Origin: Betaproteobacteria bacterium
GTDB lineage: Bacteria; Pseudomonadota; Gammaproteobacteria; Burkholderiales; SG8-39
DNA: 64,000 nt
Direction of reading: 5' to 3'
Assembly (NCBI GenBank): GCA_016195915.1
Contig: JACPYS010000042.1
Location: forward strand, 74,285 to 138,284
Position 1 is the stretch's first letter. Every line of letters begins with the position of its first letter. The notes below the pieces were generated by a model. It made no database searches, was not told the origin of the DNA, and saw only the letters and a program-made list of their open reading frames with translations. The position numbers and the translations under genes were made by a program. Shown here one piece after another: positions 62,471 to 64,000 of the stretch.

Positions 62471-63448
62471 TCAATCCGCCTTGATTCCGGCATCGCGCAC
62501 GACCTTGTTCCATCTCCGGAGTTCGGACCGCATGTACGCAGCAAACTCCTCAGGCCCCGCTTCCGTCGATTCCAATCCGATCGCTTCGAGACGCTGTCTG
62601 GTCTCTTGCAATGCGCCGAATTTTCGTATCTCGAGGTGCAGGCGCGTGACTGTTTCCTTTGGTGTCCCGGCCGGCGCAACGACGCCGAACCAACCGGAAA
62701 ATGCGACATTGGCGTAACCGAGCTCGACCAAAGTGGAAACATCAGGGTACGCTGGAATCCGTCGCGCTGCCGTGGTGGCGAGGGCGCGCAATTTCCCGGA
62801 TTTGACGTGCGGCGATACGGCCAAAGTGGCCCCGAACATCATGTCGACATCGCCGGTGAGAACAGCGCTCGCTCCCAAGACGGCGCTGTTATAGGGAATA
62901 TGGACGATGTCCACGCCCGCTTCCCGCTTGAAAAGTTCACCCGCGAGATGCGCCGGCGTACTGATTCCGCCGGAAGCGAACTTGAGAACACCTGGCTGAG
63001 CCTTTGCCAGCGCAATCAGCTCGGCGACTGACCTTGCAGGCGCGCCGCTCGGGACAACGAGAAGGTTGGCATCCCGCGCGAACAAGCTCACCGGCGTCAG
63101 ATCCTTCTCAATGTCGAAAGGCATCCTGGCGATCAGGCTGGGACCCACGATATTGGGGAGAGTGAGAATGCCCAGCGTGTAGCCGTCCGGAGGCGCTTTG
63201 GCGACCGCGTTGAGGCCGATCATGCCGATGCCCCCGGTGCGGTTCTCGATGACCACCGCTTGTCCGAGGCTGCTCGCGAGCTTGTCCCCCAGCAGCCGCG
63301 CCAACACATCAGGAGGCGAGCCAGGCAGTGTATTGACAATCAGCTTGACCGGCTTTGCCGGATAGGGAGCCCGATCCTGCGGGTTCGCTGCGAAAGCTGC
63401 GAGGCCGAAAAGCGTCGCAACCACCAAGTCAGGAATTCTGAAATTCAT
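62471..63448 (-). CDS. Bug/TctC family periplasmic binding protein
   Basis: This 325-residue protein has an N-terminal signal peptide (MNFRIPDLVVATLFGLAAFAANPQ). The mature part begins YPAKPVKLIVNTLPGSPPDVLAR, and APPDGYTLGILTLPN, FASGGISTPAHLAGELF and HIPYNSAVLGASAVLTGDVDMMF follow the family pattern. The ATG at 63448 is chosen because GGGGGA lies 7-12 bases upstream; a longer in-frame start 21 bases away is less likely. It is convergent with the hybrid kinase and its ligand is unknown. Confidence 0.92.
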   Translation of the reverse strand: MNFRIPDLVVATLFGLAAFAANPQDRAPYPAKPVKLIVNTLPGSPPDVLARLLGDKLASSLGQAVVIENRTGGIGMIGLNAVAKAPPDGYTLGILTLPNIVGPSLIARMPFDIEKDLTPVSLFARDANLLVVPSGAPARSVAELIALAKAQPGVLKFASGGISTPAHLAGELFKREAGVDIVHIPYNSAVLGASAVLTGDVDMMFGATLAVSPHVKSGKLRALATTAARRIPAYPDVSTLVELGYANVAFSGWFGVVAPAGTPKETVTRLHLEIRKFGALQETRQRLEAIGLESTEAGPEEFAAYMRSELRRWNKVVRDAGIKAD

Positions 63449-63551
63449 TTTGCGTCCCCCGTTAAGCATCGCGCCCGGACGGAATGGCGTGCCGACGAAC
63501 CGCAGTGGGATCCGGTGCGCGTGCGCAGAGGCCCCGGTCAGTGCGTAAAGG

Positions 63552-63959
63552 CTATGCGGCGGGCTTCTTCGGGGCGATCAGCCGGCCCACCGTCTCGACC
63601 AGTTCCTCGGGCTTGAACGGCTTGACGAGGTAGGCCCGGGCGCCGGTCTTTACCGCCCAGGTGCTGTCCGCAGTCTTCGGCGTCGCCGTCACCATAATTA
63701 CGCGGACGCGCTCCCACCCGGGCGCGGTCTTGATCCTGAGCATCAGTTCGTCGCCGCTCATATGGGGCAGGTCGATGTCGAGCGTCACCACGCTCGGCGG
63801 CTCCATATGACCGATCAGCGCCTCGGCCTCCTTGCCGTCGGCCGCAACGCGCACCTCGTAGCCGCTGCGCTCGAGCACGTGCCGGATGAACAGGGCGATC
63901 TGGTCGTCGTCCTCGATGACCAGGACGAGTGGTCTTTTCTCGGCGGCACCGGATTGCAT
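63552..63959 (-). CDS. single-domain response regulator
   Basis: This 135-residue CheY-like receiver has no output domain. The acidic pocket is in VIEDDDQIAL, the phospho-acceptor aspartate in VVTLDIDLPHMSG, the conserved Thr in MVTATP and the Lys in LVKPFKPEE. It probably relays or modulates a phosphotransfer signal; the neighbouring multi-PAS hybrid kinase with an HPt domain is an attractive partner. The 41 bases after its start to the window end hold nothing recognisable. Confidence 0.9.
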   Translation of the reverse strand: MQSGAAEKRPLVLVIEDDDQIALFIRHVLERSGYEVRVAADGKEAEALIGHMEPPSVVTLDIDLPHMSGDELMLRIKTAPGWERVRVIMVTATPKTADSTWAVKTGARAYLVKPFKPEELVETVGRLIAPKKPAA

Positions 63960-64000
63960 GCGGCCATCATAAAATAGACGTTTCCCATGTACAAGTGAAA

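Overview
The window is GC-rich, densely coding chromosomal DNA of bacterial type. The best fit is a betaproteobacterium of the order Burkholderiales, possibly a soil or metagenome-derived genome. This is inferred from a Pseudomonas/Burkholderia-style branched-chain keto acid dehydrogenase operon, five orphan tripartite-tricarboxylate (Bug/TctC) binding proteins, hydantoinase/acetone-carboxylase-like genes, isoquinoline-1-oxidoreductase-type molybdoenzymes and high-GC codon usage. No tRNA, rRNA, CRISPR array or complete insertion sequence was seen.

Layout. 1-4336: bkdA1 (5' end missing)-bkdA2-bkdB-lpdV. 4556-5623: a small exported protein plus cytochrome b561. 5699-9122: an accessory-looking patch with a possible hsdR start remnant, a DUF4143-type ATPase and a SEC-C protein. 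9258-11453: divergent selU and selD. 11515-13401: a methyltransferase and a GntR regulator. 13450-17763: a GntR-controlled cluster of MmgE/PrpD, aconitase-like large and small subunits and a Bug protein. 17778-24061: metallo-beta-lactamase-fold hydrolases, a Bug protein and a two-subunit molybdenum hydroxylase. 24068-29709: a DUF4139 gene broken by TAG, tesA and a ybbA/ybbP-like ABC exporter whose permease is frameshifted. 29711-35664: truncated haemoglobin, rmuC, an exported MBL protein, a haem-c protein and an MFS transporter. 35782-37970: a molybdopterin oxidoreductase, cytochrome b and DUF1223 operon. 38042-39571: a thioredoxin/CMD selenoprotein operon. 40046-47183: a cyclase, a DMT exporter and hyuA-cupin-hyuB. 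47395-50486: an uncharacterised cassette around a membrane-anchored ClpB-like ATPase. 50741-52935: nitrilase and its divergent AraC regulator. 53100-56583: a ribbon-helix-helix-like gene, two Bug proteins and pcaC. 56731-62343: a ten-PAS hybrid kinase. 62471-63959: a Bug protein and a response regulator.

The most notable find is at 38590-39210. A carboxymuconolactone-decarboxylase/AhpD-like gene reads through an in-frame TGA that falls exactly on the second position of its CxxC motif (C-S-Y-TGA). The TGA is followed at the right distance by a perfect hairpin with a GGC loop, as in a bacterial SECIS. It lies between a thioredoxin gene and a paralogue that has lost both redox positions. The same window carries selD and selU, so the cell makes selenophosphate. 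Together these suggest a selenium-dependent, thioredoxin-linked peroxidase or reductase operon.

Several genes look damaged: DUF4139 (TAG), the FtsX-like permease (internal deletion and frameshift) and the hsdR start. Either decay or assembly error could explain each. Several palindromic operator candidates are well placed, above all the paired ATGTA-N2-TACAT sites between gntR and the PrpD/aconitase cluster.
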